This document shows, one piece after another, positions 52,740 through 62,729 of a stretch of DNA of 64,000 bases; positions within the stretch are counted from its first letter, which is position 1; each line of letters begins with the position of its first letter. The notes under the pieces are model-generated. The model did no database searches, was not told the origin of the DNA, and saw only the letters and a program-made list of their open reading frames with translations. The stretch is taken from contig NZ_KQ033885.1 of assembly GCF_000967265.1 (NCBI RefSeq), forward strand, positions 1,531,538 to 1,595,537, given 5' to 3'. The translations under genes were made by a program, and so were the position numbers. Origin of the DNA: Bifidobacterium mellis. GTDB lineage: Bacteria > Actinomycetota > Actinomycetes > Actinomycetales > Bifidobacteriaceae.

Positions 52740-55007
52740 TCAACGACCGCCGAAGGAACCACCACCGGAGCCGCCACCGGAGCCGCCGAAGGAACCACCA
52801 CCGGAGCCAAACCCACCAATACCACTGCCGGAACTGTTGCCGCTGGCCTGGCCGATCAGGCCGCCGATCTGGTCGAGTCCCTGGGTCAACTGAGTACCCA
52901 GATCAACCACCCCGCCTTGGCCAAGCATTGAATTTGCAGCCAATGTTTCAGGGCCACTCACGGAGGAAGCCACCGGAACATTCTGGCTGTAAGGCAGGAA
53001 GGTACAGTAGAGCAGGCTCCCGCGCGCATTGTCATTCAGCCAGTCGGAGTCGGTCAGTTCAGGGCTGGCCTGTGCCAGCTGAGCGACAACCCGGTCACTT
53101 ATACCGAAGGCCGCAGCGTAAACCAGGTAGCGGTCCCAGAGCACCAAATCCTCCACGCCCCGGTGGCTAAAATCGCTGAAGTCCAGCAGATAGCGCCGAA
53201 GCCCTGACACCTGACCAGCCATGAGCTGTCCATTCCTGCTGAGCACTTGCGAACTACCATAACGAATGGAGAATGCTGCAACAGCCACCAGAAGCACGGC
53301 CAATGGCGCACGTACCAGCACGGTGCCCGGCAGGAATCCAGCCAGCAGGATGAAAGCGGCCAAGAGCACGGCCAGGAAGGGCAAGACCTCTATACCATGA
53401 CGATAGGCACGCAGGTCAGCATTGTTGGTCTCATACTTGACGGCCTTGTCGAAAGCCTCCAGATAGACCTTGCCATGATTAGCTTCGGTGCTGGAGAAGA
53501 GAGCAATCATCTCGTACAGGTCGAAACGTTCATCCTTGGAGCCCATCAGAGCGGAAGCACCTTCCAGCATGGTCAGGCAGGCTTCCTCGCTTAAGGACAG
53601 GGCCAGGGAGGCTCGATCCTGACTGCAGACCGGATTAATGACCACCTCCATGGACTGCCGTTTGCCTTTGTGGAGCAGCGAGCGCATCACCTTAGTCAGG
53701 GAACCTCCGCCGGAATTCGCCCGGTCCTCATACTTGACCGGAATCAGAGCGATGGCCCGCTTGGAGGCCAAGGAGAGAATTGTTGCTGACAATTGCCTGC
53801 CAATAGGGGATTCTCGGCTCAGCATCAGATCGTTGATAACAGCGGCCACGGCCGGTGACAGATCAGGAGGCTGACGGTAGTAGATAATATCGCCTCGGTA
53901 CTGGGAGTCTCCATAGGTGCGGAAGGTCTGCCAGAGCATGACCGCAATCAGCGCGATAGCAGCCAAGAGTGCCAAGATGCCCGTCAAGAGTCCAATCCGC
54001 GCCCGTCTGGTCTGCTCGGTATGCCAGCGCTCATACTGCTGGCGCTCTTGCTGGACGATACGGTCACGGGCCGGCTGAGAGTCGGTCCTGACCACCGAAG
54101 AAGTCCTCCCCGCATCGAAGAGCACCACCAAATCCAGATGCTGACCAGGCTCGATGTGATCTGCGGAGAATTGGATACGGCTATCATCGCCCACCTGGTA
54201 GGAGCCTCTGCCAGCGAAGTGCAGCCAGGCCTTGGCATCCTTGTCCTTCTCTGTTCCTATCTGCTTGGGAAGCTTGACGTCGGCGCTCATATGCTCAATG
54301 GGAATCTGGTTGGTGTCGCCCACGGGCTCCCATTGGAATTCGGCCACATCGGGATGGGCAGTGGTGACCCCGTGGAAGGTCATGTCGATGCGGAAGCGCC
54401 GTCCTGAATCCTTGGCAGTCTGTGGAATGTTCCAGCCCAACTCCACCTGGCACTGGTTTCCTTGATTGCCACAGGCGGAACCCTGACCCGTATCGCCCGG
54501 ATTGTAGGATTCCAGCCCCGAATCCGAGACCGTGCCCATATACCAGGTGCCAGCCATGGTCTTGTCCCAGTCGGGAACTTGATCGAGGTTATCAGGATCC
54601 TTCGGTGGGTCGGCCTGCCTATATGTGGAGCCATTAGTCAGGTCAGTCACGCTTATGTCGCTTATACCGGTCAGTCGATCAGGCTTGATCTGATAGCGCT
54701 GGTAGAGCTCCCGCCAAGGACGTTCGTCGCCGTTGTCATCCTCTCGGGAATTCATGGTGACGGTCAGGTTCTGACTGATATGCAAATCGCCATTATCAAG
54801 GACCTGGACATCGTAATCGACTGAATCATATACCAGGTCGGGCCGATTCCTATTGAAGACCAGCAGGGCAGCAACCAAGCACGTCACCAAGCCTGCCACC
54901 AGAGCCAGGACCAGAGCTCGGAAGAAACGGGAGGTGCTCCAGGAGGGATGACCCGAGGAGGGGTGTTTCGAGCCCGTCTTCCCGGAGGAGGCCGCTGGGG
55001 CGTTCAC
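52740..55007 (-). CDS. DUF2207 membrane protein with Gly-rich tail (755 aa)
   Basis: Predicted membrane protein. TM1 at about 30-50 (ALVLALVAGLVTCLVAALLVF), an extracytoplasmic beta-rich DUF2207 domain (VDYDVQVLDNGDLHISQNLTV and following), TM2 at about 345-365 (IGLLTGILALLAAIALIAV), cytoplasmic region, and a TM pair at about 540-590. The C-terminus is GGGSFGGSGGGSGGGSFGGR-like, typical of this family. Its gene overlaps lemA (ATGA). DUF2207-LemA pairs are common and of unknown function, probably cell-envelope related. Confidence 0.88.
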   Translation of the reverse strand: MNAPAASSGKTGSKHPSSGHPSWSTSRFFRALVLALVAGLVTCLVAALLVFNRNRPDLVYDSVDYDVQVLDNGDLHISQNLTVTMNSREDDNGDERPWRELYQRYQIKPDRLTGISDISVTDLTNGSTYRQADPPKDPDNLDQVPDWDKTMAGTWYMGTVSDSGLESYNPGDTGQGSACGNQGNQCQVELGWNIPQTAKDSGRRFRIDMTFHGVTTAHPDVAEFQWEPVGDTNQIPIEHMSADVKLPKQIGTEKDKDAKAWLHFAGRGSYQVGDDSRIQFSADHIEPGQHLDLVVLFDAGRTSSVVRTDSQPARDRIVQQERQQYERWHTEQTRRARIGLLTGILALLAAIALIAVMLWQTFRTYGDSQYRGDIIYYRQPPDLSPAVAAVINDLMLSRESPIGRQLSATILSLASKRAIALIPVKYEDRANSGGGSLTKVMRSLLHKGKRQSMEVVINPVCSQDRASLALSLSEEACLTMLEGASALMGSKDERFDLYEMIALFSSTEANHGKVYLEAFDKAVKYETNNADLRAYRHGIEVLPFLAVLLAAFILLAGFLPGTVLVRAPLAVLLVAVAAFSIRYGSSQVLSRNGQLMAGQVSGLRRYLLDFSDFSHRGVEDLVLWDRYLVYAAAFGISDRVVAQLAQASPELTDSDWLNDNARGSLLYCTFLPYSQNVPVASSVSGPETLAANSMLGQGGVVDLGTQLTQGLDQIGGLIGQASGNSSGSGIGGFGSGGGSFGGSGGGSGGGSFGGR

Positions 55008-55588
55008 TGTCCGAAGTCCACAACGGGCGCCTGGCGGCTACCCTCGTCAGCCTGGAAATACTGGGCCTGACGGAAGTGGAAAAGGGATGCGATGATGTTG
55101 GAGGGGACTGTCTCGATGCGGGTGTTGAACTTCTGGACCACGTCATTGTAGAACTGCCTGGCGTAGGCGATCTTGTCCTCCAGGTCCTTGAGCTGACGCT
55201 GCAGATCCAGGAAGTTCTGGTTGGCCTTGAGCTCAGGGTAGGCCTCCGCCCGGGCCATCAGGGTGACCAGGGATTGACCCAGCCGCTGCTCGGCATCGGC
55301 ACGGGCCTGCATCCGGTCCCCGCCAGCCGCCTGGGCCTGGGCCACATCGGCGCGGGCTTTGGTCACCTCCTCCAGGACGGTGGACTCGTGTGAGGCGTAG
55401 CCCTTGACCGTCTGGACCAGGTTGGGCACCAGGTCGGCACGCTGCTTGAGCTGGACGTCGATCTGGGCCCAGCCATTGGCCACGCGGTTGCGCAGATTGA
55501 CCAAGCCGTTGTAAGCCCCGATGCCCCAGATGACCAGCAGCACGACCAGCAGGACAATGACGATAAGCACAATCAGTGATACGGACAT
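55004..55588 (-). CDS. LemA family protein (194 aa)
   Basis: One N-terminal membrane helix (VSLIVLIVIVLLVVLLVIWGIGAYN), then the LemA helical bundle: NLRNRVANGWAQIDVQLKQRADLVPNLV, LTVxxYASHESTVLEEVTKAR-like segment and YPELKANQNFLDLQRQLKDLEDKIAYARQFYND. The ATG at 55588 has GGGAAC upstream; the open frame beyond it crosses the pnp terminator. It is coupled to the DUF2207 gene. Confidence 0.92.
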   Translation of the reverse strand: MSVSLIVLIVIVLLVVLLVIWGIGAYNGLVNLRNRVANGWAQIDVQLKQRADLVPNLVQTVKGYASHESTVLEEVTKARADVAQAQAAGGDRMQARADAEQRLGQSLVTLMARAEAYPELKANQNFLDLQRQLKDLEDKIAYARQFYNDVVQKFNTRIETVPSNIIASLFHFRQAQYFQADEGSRQAPVVDFGQ

Positions 55589-55624
55589 GTTCCCAATTCT
55601 CTCACGGAAGGGTCTGCATACAAA

Positions 55625-55656
55625 ACAGGACCCCGCCCATTGGAACGGGGTCCTGT
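55625..55656 (-). terminator. Terminator of pnp
   Basis: Stem ACAGGACCCCG / CGGGGTCCTGT with a 10-nt loop, then TTTTG on the minus strand, 42 nt past the pnp stop. Confidence 0.9.
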
Positions 55657-55697
55657 CGGAAAATACCGAATCAATCAACATCCGGCATCAGTGGGAA

Positions 55698-58478
55698 TCA
55701 GTCCTCACTGTCGAAGGGATCGAAGTCCCTGCGCACGCGGCGACGGGGGCGTTCGGAGCGCTCCTCCCGGTCGGCCCGGTACTCGTCATAGTGCTCGTCG
55801 GCGGCATAGCGCGGGTTCTCCCTGCGACCACGGTAACCGCCACGTCCAGAAGAGCGACGCTCATGATGACCGCCACGATCACTGCGGTCATCACGCTCGG
55901 CACGGCTGCTACGGCCACGACGCTCGCCACGACCACGGCCGCCACGATCCTCGTCATCGTCGCGGGAGACCCGACGCCGATCACGACGGGAGCCACGGTC
56001 CTCGTCCTCGAACCAGTCACCGCCATCCTCAAAGTCGCGGTCGCGGCTCTGGCGACGGTGCCGGGGACGGTCCTCCTGGTCCTCGTCGTCGTAGTAGCGG
56101 TCATCACGATCGGAACGGGAGCGACGCGGGGCCTCATACCGATCCTCGCGTTCGGAGGAACGGCTGCGGCGATCGCGACGATCACGGTCACCACGACCGC
56201 TGCGCTCACGACGATCACCGCCACGGTCCCGACGGTCACCACGGCCTCCGCGATCGCGACCTCCTGCGGACTCTTGGTCCTCGAAGCCGGGGATGGCCAG
56301 GGAGATCTTGCCTCGGTCGTCCACACCCTGGACGATGACCTCGACGGTGTCGCCCTCCTTGAGGACGTCCTCCACGGAGTCGATGCGCTCGCCGTTGGCC
56401 AGGTTGCGGATCTGCGAGATGTGCAGAAGTCCGTCGGTGCCGGGGGTCAGGTTGACGAAGGCGCCGAAGCTGGTGATCTTGACCACCTTGCCATTGAAGG
56501 TCTCCCCCGCCTCTGGCACGTGCGGGTTGGCGATCTGGTCGATGACCTCCTTGGCCTTGGCCGCAGCCTCGCCGCCCTCGGAGGCGATGTAGACCGTGCC
56601 GTCGTCCTCAATGGAGACATCGGCGCCGGTGTCCTCCTGGATCTGGTTGATCATCTTGCCCTTGGGGCCGATGACCTCGCCGATCTTGTCGACAGGGACC
56701 TTGGTGGTGATGATGCGCGGCGCATAGGGGCTCATCTCGGCAGGTCCGTCGATGCACTCGTTGATAACGTCCAGGATGGTGGCCCGGGCTTCCTTGGCCT
56801 GCTGCAGGGCGGCGGCCAGGATGTCGGCGGGAATGCCGTCAAGCTTGGTGTCCAGCTGCAGGGAGGTGATGAACTCGGAGGTGCCGGCCACCTTGAAGTC
56901 CATGTCGCCGAAGGCATCCTCGGCGCCCAGAATGTCGGTCAGGGTCTTGTAGGTGGGCCGACCGTCGACCTCGCCTGTGACCAGACCCATGGCAATGCCC
57001 GCCACAGGTGCCTTCAGGGGCACGCCGGCAGCAAGCAGGGACAGGGTGGAGGCACAGACGGAGCCCATGGAGGTGGACCCGTTGGAACCGATGGCCTCGG
57101 AGACCTGACGGATGGCGTAGGGGAACTCCTCACGGCTGGGCAGAACCGGGATCAGAGCACGCTCGGCCAGGTTGCCATGGCCCACCTCGCGGCGCTTGGG
57201 CGAACCCACGCGGCCGGTCTCGCCGGTCGAATAGGGCGGCATCTCGTAGTTGTGCATGTAACGCTTGGTGGTGGGGCCGGACAGGGCGTCGATGGTCTGC
57301 TCCATCTTCAGCATGTTCAGGGTGGTGACACCCAGCACCTGGGTCTCGCCGCGCTGGAAGAGGGCGGAGCCGTGCACGCGGGGCACCACGTCCACCTCGG
57401 CGGACAGGGTGCGGATGTCGCGCAGGCCACGGCCGTCGATGCGGTAGTCCTGGGTCAGGATGCGGCGACGGACAATCTGGCGCTGGAGCTCCTTGAAGGC
57501 GTTGCCCAGTTCCTTGTCCTTCTCGGCCTCGTCCATGTCGGTGAACTCGTCAGCCAGAGCCTCGCGGACCTTCTCCTTGATCTCGTGGATGCGCTCCTGG
57601 CGGGGCAGCTTCTCCGCGATGGACAGGGCCTGGTCCAGGTCGGCATGAGCCACCTGGTCGATGCGCGCGTAGAGCTCGTCGGTGTACTCGGGGAAGAGCT
57701 GGAAGTCCTTGGTGGGCTTGGCGGCCTTGGCCTTGAGCTCGCTCTGGGCCTCGCACAGAACCTTGATGAAGGGCTTGGCGGCCTCAAGACCCTGGGCGAC
57801 CACCTCTTCGTCGGGCTTGATCTGGCCCTCGTCATAAATAAGGCTCCAGGCGTTCTTGCCGGCGCCTGCCTCGATCATGGCGATGGCGACGTCACCGCCC
57901 TCGACCACACGACCGGCCACGACCAGCTCGAAGACGGCACGCTCGCGCTCGCTCCAACGGGGGAAGGCCACCCACTGGCCATCGATCAGGGCCAGGCGCA
58001 GACCCGAGACCGGGCCCTCGAAGGGCAGACCGGAGATCAGGGTGGAGGCGGAGGCCGCGTTCAGGGCCAGCACGTCGTAGGCATCCTCAGGATTGACAGC
58101 CAGGATGGTCTCCACAACCTGGACCTCGTTGCGCAGGGTGTGCGGGAAGAGGGGACGCAGGGGACGGTCAATCAGCCGGCAGGCCAGGATGGCTTCGTTG
58201 GAGGGCCGACCCTCGCGGCGGAAGAAGGAGCCGGGGATCTTGCCCGCGGCGTACATCTTCTCTTCCACATCGACGGTCAGCGGGAAGAAGTCGTAGTTCT
58301 CCTTGGGGCTGGATCCAGCGGTGGTGGTGGACAGCACCATGGAATCGTCATCAAGATAGGCGGCTACTGCCCCATCCGCCTGCTGGGCGAGACGACCCGT
58401 CTCGAAGCGCACCGTGCGCTTGCCATATGATCCGTTATCGATCGTGGCTTCTACAGCCGTGATTTCGGGACCCTCCAT
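55698..58478 (-). CDS. pnp: Polynucleotide phosphorylase with long charged C-terminal tail (926 aa)
   Basis: 3'-5' phosphorolytic exoribonuclease of mRNA turnover. Two RNase PH domains (about 15-245 and 330-560; [14 protein letters not shown] and [21 protein letters not shown] are visible), a KH domain (about 583-649, [21 protein letters not shown]) and an S1 domain (about 653-716, [20 protein letters not shown]). Residues about 730-926 are an Arg/Asp/Gly/Ser-rich tail of nearly 200 residues, far longer than in E. coli. ATG 58478 has an AAGGAGGAA RBS. It lies downstream of rpsO, the classic rpsO-pnp order, but with a terminator between them. Confidence 0.96.
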   Translation of the reverse strand: MEGPEITAVEATIDNGSYGKRTVRFETGRLAQQADGAVAAYLDDDSMVLSTTTAGSSPKENYDFFPLTVDVEEKMYAAGKIPGSFFRREGRPSNEAILACRLIDRPLRPLFPHTLRNEVQVVETILAVNPEDAYDVLALNAASASTLISGLPFEGPVSGLRLALIDGQWVAFPRWSERERAVFELVVAGRVVEGGDVAIAMIEAGAGKNAWSLIYDEGQIKPDEEVVAQGLEAAKPFIKVLCEAQSELKAKAAKPTKDFQLFPEYTDELYARIDQVAHADLDQALSIAEKLPRQERIHEIKEKVREALADEFTDMDEAEKDKELGNAFKELQRQIVRRRILTQDYRIDGRGLRDIRTLSAEVDVVPRVHGSALFQRGETQVLGVTTLNMLKMEQTIDALSGPTTKRYMHNYEMPPYSTGETGRVGSPKRREVGHGNLAERALIPVLPSREEFPYAIRQVSEAIGSNGSTSMGSVCASTLSLLAAGVPLKAPVAGIAMGLVTGEVDGRPTYKTLTDILGAEDAFGDMDFKVAGTSEFITSLQLDTKLDGIPADILAAALQQAKEARATILDVINECIDGPAEMSPYAPRIITTKVPVDKIGEVIGPKGKMINQIQEDTGADVSIEDDGTVYIASEGGEAAAKAKEVIDQIANPHVPEAGETFNGKVVKITSFGAFVNLTPGTDGLLHISQIRNLANGERIDSVEDVLKEGDTVEVIVQGVDDRGKISLAIPGFEDQESAGGRDRGGRGDRRDRGGDRRERSGRGDRDRRDRRSRSSEREDRYEAPRRSRSDRDDRYYDDEDQEDRPRHRRQSRDRDFEDGGDWFEDEDRGSRRDRRRVSRDDDEDRGGRGRGERRGRSSRAERDDRSDRGGHHERRSSGRGGYRGRRENPRYAADEHYDEYRADREERSERPRRRVRRDFDPFDSED

Positions 58479-58686
58479 AGGGTTCCTCCTTTGTTTACTG
58501 CTTGTTTACTACCTGATGTCAGGATGCTCGGCATCAACTTACTGCCGGATATCCTTCTACTTCGGTCTGGTCCTGCCGAACCCCATGTCCGGCTATCTTC
58601 ATGCCTTGCGGACCAGCCTTGCTTTTCAGTCCGGCACCATCTTCTACAATCCCGTCCCGGGATCGACAGTGCCTGGTTCAGTCATG

Positions 58687-58716
58687 CAAAAGCGCCCGAG
58701 CGCTAGGCCCGGGCGA
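58687..58716 (-). terminator. Terminator of rpsO
   Basis: GC stem CGCCCGGG / CTCGGGCG-type with a short loop, followed by CTTTTGC on the minus strand, 12 nt past the rpsO stop. Confidence 0.8.
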
Positions 58717-58727
58717 AAGCATGCATA

Positions 58728-58997
58728 TCAGTGGCGCAGTCCAAGACGCTCCACCAGGGAACGGTAGCGGTTGATATCCACCTTCTTGAGGTAATCCAGC
58801 AACCGGCGACGATGGCCGACCATGAGCAGCAGGCCACGACGCGAATGGTGGTCGTGCTGGTGCTGCTTGAGGTGCTCGGTCAGGTCGGAGATGCGCTTGC
58901 TCAGCAGAGCCACCTGGACCTCGGGGGAACCGGTGTCGCCCTCGTGGGTCGCGTATTCCTTGACGATTGCCTGCTTCTGCTCACTCGTAAGAGCCAC
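58728..58997 (-). CDS. rpsO: 30S ribosomal protein S15 (89 aa)
   Basis: Binds 16S r[38 protein letters not shown] and [22 protein letters not shown] are the S15 signature; 89 aa is the standard length. GTG start with AGGAGGAG 5-6 nt upstream. Confidence 0.97.
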   Translation of the reverse strand: MALTSEQKQAIVKEYATHEGDTGSPEVQVALLSKRISDLTEHLKQHQHDHHSRRGLLLMVGHRRRLLDYLKKVDINRYRSLVERLGLRH

Positions 58998-59321
58998 GGC
59001 TCCTCCTCTTGCATTCTTCCGTTACGCGGTGCACCAGCCCTATGCTGAAGCGCTCTCGATCCGCGGGCGAAACACGCCAAAAGTCAATTATACACATTTT
59101 GCGGACCAAATGAACAATGACGGAATCAACAAAATGAAGGAGAGCACGGCGAAAATTGGATTAGCGCCAATGAGGAATCAGCCATCTCACTCCGATGTGC
59201 GAAAATGTCGCACTATGTTGCACGAACCGACTGTGATTTACCGTGTAGTACCATTGTAGGTTGTTAGAGAAGTTGAAGGAATGCAACTTCATTCATCCAT
59301 CAAAGAAAAGAGGGGCACCTA
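58998..59321. other. Intergenic region between rpsO and the T7SS-type cassette
   Basis: No supported gene. It holds the rpsO promoter (minus) and the promoter of the plus-strand cassette. From about 59080 the sequence becomes clearly more A-rich than the flanking genes. Confidence 0.5.
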
Positions 59322-59651
59322 ATGAAACGATCCGAGCAGAACTCCATCAAAACAGAAGACACCATTCTTCCTTTGGGATCCGTGGTGAAAACCGGAAGAG
59401 ACCCGGGTACCCTGCTGGTTATCATCGCCCGCGCACCGTTGACAGTCATGAATGGAACAACAGGTTACTTTGACTATGGTGCCGTACAATTCCCGTATGG
59501 CATGACCGATCCGGCCAAGACCATTTTCTTCAACCGTCCAGACGTCACGGAAATAGTGTTCATGGGATATATCAACGCCGAGGAACAATCCTATGAACGA
59601 ACATTTGATGAAGTCACCAAATCAACCGACTACCCCCATCTTCATCTCTGA
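59322..59651 (+). CDS. DUF4176-type protein (109 aa)
   Basis: ILPLGSVVKTGRDPGTLLVIIARAP, then FDYGAVQFPYGMTDPAKTIFFNRPDVTEIVFMGYINAEEQSYE, is the DUF4176 pattern (one compact beta-rich domain). DUF4176 genes are found with WXG100/LXG effector genes of type VII secretion in Gram-positive bacteria. No signal peptide or membrane segment. The ATG has a GAGGGG RBS. First gene of a plus-strand cassette; 52 nt to the next. Exact role unknown, perhaps an effector chaperone. Confidence 0.75.
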   Translation: MKRSEQNSIKTEDTILPLGSVVKTGRDPGTLLVIIARAPLTVMNGTTGYFDYGAVQFPYGMTDPAKTIFFNRPDVTEIVFMGYINAEEQSYERTFDEVTKSTDYPHLHL

Positions 59652-59703
59652 GTCAGTTACCGGCCACATAGGACAAACTCGATAAAAGGAACAGGAGAAG
59701 ACC

Positions 59704-60003
59704 ATGGTGGACTTTTCCGTGGATTACGGCCAGCTTGGCGACATGAGCAGAACCTTGAACCAGGCCGACGAAAACTGGGAGTCCGAAGTACACAAGATTG
59801 ACGTCGATAGCGCTCAGGGTGAAAACGGATTAGGGGACGACTCAGTAGCCGACAGCACGAATCGGGTCAATGACAACCTAAAACAGCGTTTGTTGAACCT
59901 TCAGCAATCTGTTCACGTTCTTAATCAGTTCATTAAGTCGGTAACCATGCAGACAAGCAATGTCGATGACAAGCTGAGCATCGCAATCAAAAAACGCAAA
60001 TAA
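59704..60003 (+). CDS. Small WXG100-like helical protein (99 aa)
   Basis: VDFSVDYGQLGDMSRTLNQADENW, then a Ser/Asp-rich turn, then NDNLKQRLLNLQQSVHVLNQFIKSV: two amphipathic helices, about 100 residues, no Cys and no membrane segment. This is the size and fold of ESX/WXG100 superfamily partner proteins, although the W-x-G turn is not obvious. The ATG follows AGGAGAAG. It sits between DUF4176 and the large effector-like gene, the usual place for a small partner that targets the effector for secretion. Confidence 0.65.
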   Translation: MVDFSVDYGQLGDMSRTLNQADENWESEVHKIDVDSAQGENGLGDDSVADSTNRVNDNLKQRLLNLQQSVHVLNQFIKSVTMQTSNVDDKLSIAIKKRK

Positions 60004-60064
60004 AAAAATCACAACTTTTAGTATTTGCATCGACGGGGATGACACTATTTAAGGATACGACATC

Positions 60065-61327
60065 ATGAGCGCTTCAGATTTGGATTGGTCGGCTCTTGGC
60101 CTATCAAAGAACCCTGTACCAGGAGGGAAGAACACAATTGACAGACTGGCCTCACAGTTTGCCGAGAACGGTGACCGTTGCAAGGAAGTGAGTCACTCCA
60201 TTACCAGCGCTTGCGGAAAGGCACCTGATTTCAAAGGCGATTCAGCGAAACAGCTCCAGCAGTCTCTTTCTCAGGTGGCACAGTTTGCCGGACGCCTTTC
60301 GGATGTCTGCGCGGACATCGATCAAGCATTAAGAAGCTGGGGGTCTGCAGTTGACGCGAGCCAAGATACCGCATACGAAGATTGCCGAAAGGCAATGAAC
60401 CTTCGCGACTCAATCGCGCAGAATCAGAAGAAACTCGACCAAGCGAAACAGACGTTGCAAACAAACAGCGACAACCTGAAAAGGGTCAGGCAAACCAACG
60501 GGGATAGCATGTCGCGGGAGACCAATCGTCTGCTTGATGTCATTGATGCGACAAACGAGAGCATAACTCAATACCAAGGGCTCGTTGCTGACGACAAGGC
60601 CGAAATCAAGCGGTTGAAGGGTGAAGTCAGCTGGGTTAGGGAACAATATAAGGACGCTGCCAAGACAACCAAAAACGACCTTGATGGATGCATTGATGAA
60701 GCAACCGCCAAGGCTATGCAACTCAATACATTGAACCACTCTTTCACAGTCGGCGATTTTCTTTCTGGCGGTTTTGAATCATTGAGCGGCATCGCTGAAC
60801 TCATGAAAGCCGATCCTGCCCTTATTGAGGGGTTGAAGACAGCAGGCCTCATTGGGGATGAGTTGGCGGGCGACTGGCTGGGACCGATAGTTGGCGGGCT
60901 TATTGAGGGGGGAAACCTGGTTGCACCGGCAACCAAAACCACGGGGAGTTTAGTTCAAGCTGCCGGCAAGGCTGCCGGCACGGCTACAAAAGTTGGTGCC
61001 TTCGGCTCCATAGTCGGCGGCATTGCTGATTCCGTAGGCACATACTATGCACGCAAGGAAGCCTACGGAGAACAGGCAGCTACCCAAGATGCTGTAGCTC
61101 ATGGCCTGATCACTGCCTCTGGTGGTTTTGCAGGTGCTGCAGCAGGAGCCGCCGCTGGAGCAATTGTAGGCTCAATCGCCCCTGGACTAGGTACGATTGT
61201 GGGAGCTGGAATTGGTTTAGTCGTAGGATATCTCGGTGCAGCAGCCGGCAACGCTGTTTACGACGATTCCGTCAATCGCGGGAACGGAGATGACCTGCGG
61301 GGCCACATTAAGGACAATCTATGGTAG
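60065..61327 (+). CDS. Putative type VII secretion effector with glycine-zipper C-terminus (420 aa)
   Basis: Residues about 20-110 form a WXG100-superfamily-like helical hairpin (with SWGSAVDASQDTAYEDCRKAM, resembling actinobacterial T7SS effector heads). Residues about 110-205 are coiled coil. The C-terminal part is Gly/Ala-rich and hydrophobic: VGAFGSIVGGIADSVGTYY (about 310-328) and a glycine-zipper membrane segment at about 352-397. It resembles pore-forming LXG-type toxins, so membrane depolarisation of competitors is a reasonable guess. No Sec signal peptide. The next gene, a multi-pass membrane protein, could be immunity. Lower GC than flanking genes suggests transfer. Confidence 0.7.
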   Translation: MSASDLDWSALGLSKNPVPGGKNTIDRLASQFAENGDRCKEVSHSITSACGKAPDFKGDSAKQLQQSLSQVAQFAGRLSDVCADIDQALRSWGSAVDASQDTAYEDCRKAMNLRDSIAQNQKKLDQAKQTLQTNSDNLKRVRQTNGDSMSRETNRLLDVIDATNESITQYQGLVADDKAEIKRLKGEVSWVREQYKDAAKTTKNDLDGCIDEATAKAMQLNTLNHSFTVGDFLSGGFESLSGIAELMKADPALIEGLKTAGLIGDELAGDWLGPIVGGLIEGGNLVAPATKTTGSLVQAAGKAAGTATKVGAFGSIVGGIADSVGTYYARKEAYGEQAATQDAVAHGLITASGGFAGAAAGAAAGAIVGSIAPGLGTIVGAGIGLVVGYLGAAAGNAVYDDSVNRGNGDDLRGHIKDNLW

Positions 61328-61403
61328 CTTTCCTGCTGTCTCCTGCATTGCCATGTGCGCGGCTCGGACTGAAACCAGGAATGATATTAGGGGGTGCATA
61401 CCG

Positions 61404-62729
61404 ATGCTGTACCTATTGATGGATGTCCTATTAGGCGCTCCGGTGTTGCTGGTCTGGTTGCTTGCGGTGGTGTCGTTCAATGCGTGGAGGTCGAGGCGGC
61501 TGATGGACCGTGTCCTGGCACCCTACCTTCTGGCGCGGGGCCTGTGCCTGCAGACCTTCCAAGGGCATGTGTGGAGGCGGCGCGGCAGGATCGGCCGCCC
61601 CCGGCCCGGGCAGGTCCTGCCCCTGGGATCGCTGGTCGTCCTGGCCGACGGGCCCGCCACCGTATCCGGGGCCTACAGAGGCACCGGATGGTTTGACGGG
61701 CTGGGAAAGGATGGGCTGGTGGTTCGTCTGGTCGGCCAGTACGTGCAGCCACCCGAACAGGCCACCGAGTCATCCGGTCCATGGTATGCGGGCAGAATCT
61801 GCTCCGTGGGCGGCGTTGCCTGCGGACCCGGCGTGGTCCCCGGCGGCGACGCCCCCCTGCCCGAGACCGGCGTCGGGCACGCCCCCGACCCCGACCTGGT
61901 CATCTTCACCCAGGACCAGGTCAGCCTTCTGGCTTGGAAGGGACCCGACAACCCCGTCACCAGGCTCCTACGCGCCCGCCAGGTCCGCGCCCTCGCCCGC
62001 GACCACCGGCGGGAGGACCCGGTCCGCCACCGGACACGGCCGACGCTGCACTGGCGCGCCAGCCGCCCCGCATGGTGGCGCTACGAAGCCATCGGCTTCC
62101 TGCCCGACCGGTTCACCCGCGTCTACTGGGACCGCGTCCGCAACCAGCCCGTCAAGGCCCCCATGCTCTACCGGACCCCGGAAGCCAGGGAATACAACAG
62201 ACGACACTACTCTGTCCCCATATACACCATCGTACTGATCGTCAGCATCCTCCTGGCCGCCTTCAACATAGCCCGCGCATGGCACCGCTCCAGACCGCAC
62301 CGTCCCCTTCAGGGAGGCGATGTCCTCCTGGGCATGCCCCCACGGACCTCGGCGATCGTCAGCTGCGTCCTGGGCCTCGCCATAGGCATCGGCACATGGG
62401 CCTGGGCCACACACCGGCAATTCCCCCAACACCATATGACCCCGGCCAGCAGCCGCGAACTCCAAACCGCCCTTGACAACTACTGGATCGGCATGCGATA
62501 CATCACCGGAACCACTATCCCCTACACCATCCACGTCCTCGGCTACACCGCATTCGTTCTGCTGCCGCTCATGTTCATCATTGATTTCTTCACCCTTCCC
62601 GAATGGGTCCATACCTACCTGAGCTGGCCATTCTTAGCTCTGCTTATAACCTGCATGGACCTACCCCTCATAGATATCTTCTACGGTGGTTCGATAGCCA
62701 AGCGCCTAAATCGGGAATTAGCGGAGTAA
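61404..62729 (+). CDS. Multi-pass membrane protein, possible immunity protein (441 aa)
   Basis: Not recognised as a known family. One membrane helix at about 2-22 (LLMDVLLGAPVLLVWLLAVV), then a long soluble region (about 25-280) with Pro-, Gly- and Arg-rich sequence, then four helices near the C-terminus (YTIVLIVSILLAAFNIARAW; IVSCVLGLAIGIGTWAWA; TIHVLGYTAFVLLPLMFIIDF; YLSWPFLALLITCMDLPLI). The ATG at 61404 follows GGGGGTG. It lies 76 nt after the effector-like gene on the same strand, so immunity is proposed by position only. Its GC-rich coding sequence differs from the three preceding genes and may have a different origin. Confidence 0.6.
   Translation: MLYLLMDVLLGAPVLLVWLLAVVSFNAWRSRRLMDRVLAPYLLARGLCLQTFQGHVWRRRGRIGRPRPGQVLPLGSLVVLADGPATVSGAYRGTGWFDGLGKDGLVVRLVGQYVQPPEQATESSGPWYAGRICSVGGVACGPGVVPGGDAPLPETGVGHAPDPDLVIFTQDQVSLLAWKGPDNPVTRLLRARQVRALARDHRREDPVRHRTRPTLHWRASRPAWWRYEAIGFLPDRFTRVYWDRVRNQPVKAPMLYRTPEAREYNRRHYSVPIYTIVLIVSILLAAFNIARAWHRSRPHRPLQGGDVLLGMPPRTSAIVSCVLGLAIGIGTWAWATHRQFPQHHMTPASSRELQTALDNYWIGMRYITGTTIPYTIHVLGYTAFVLLPLMFIIDFFTLPEWVHTYLSWPFLALLITCMDLPLIDIFYGGSIAKRLNRELAE

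Noticed and set aside
55700-56300. Repeated short motifs suggesting a CRISPR or minisatellite array
   Set aside because: They are imperfect codon repeats for the Arg/Asp-rich Pnp tail, without a fixed repeat/spacer length.
55521-58430. 969-residue open frame opposite pnp
   Set aside because: Leu/Val/Gly/Asp-biased nonsense composition; it exactly shadows pnp, which has strong domain evidence.
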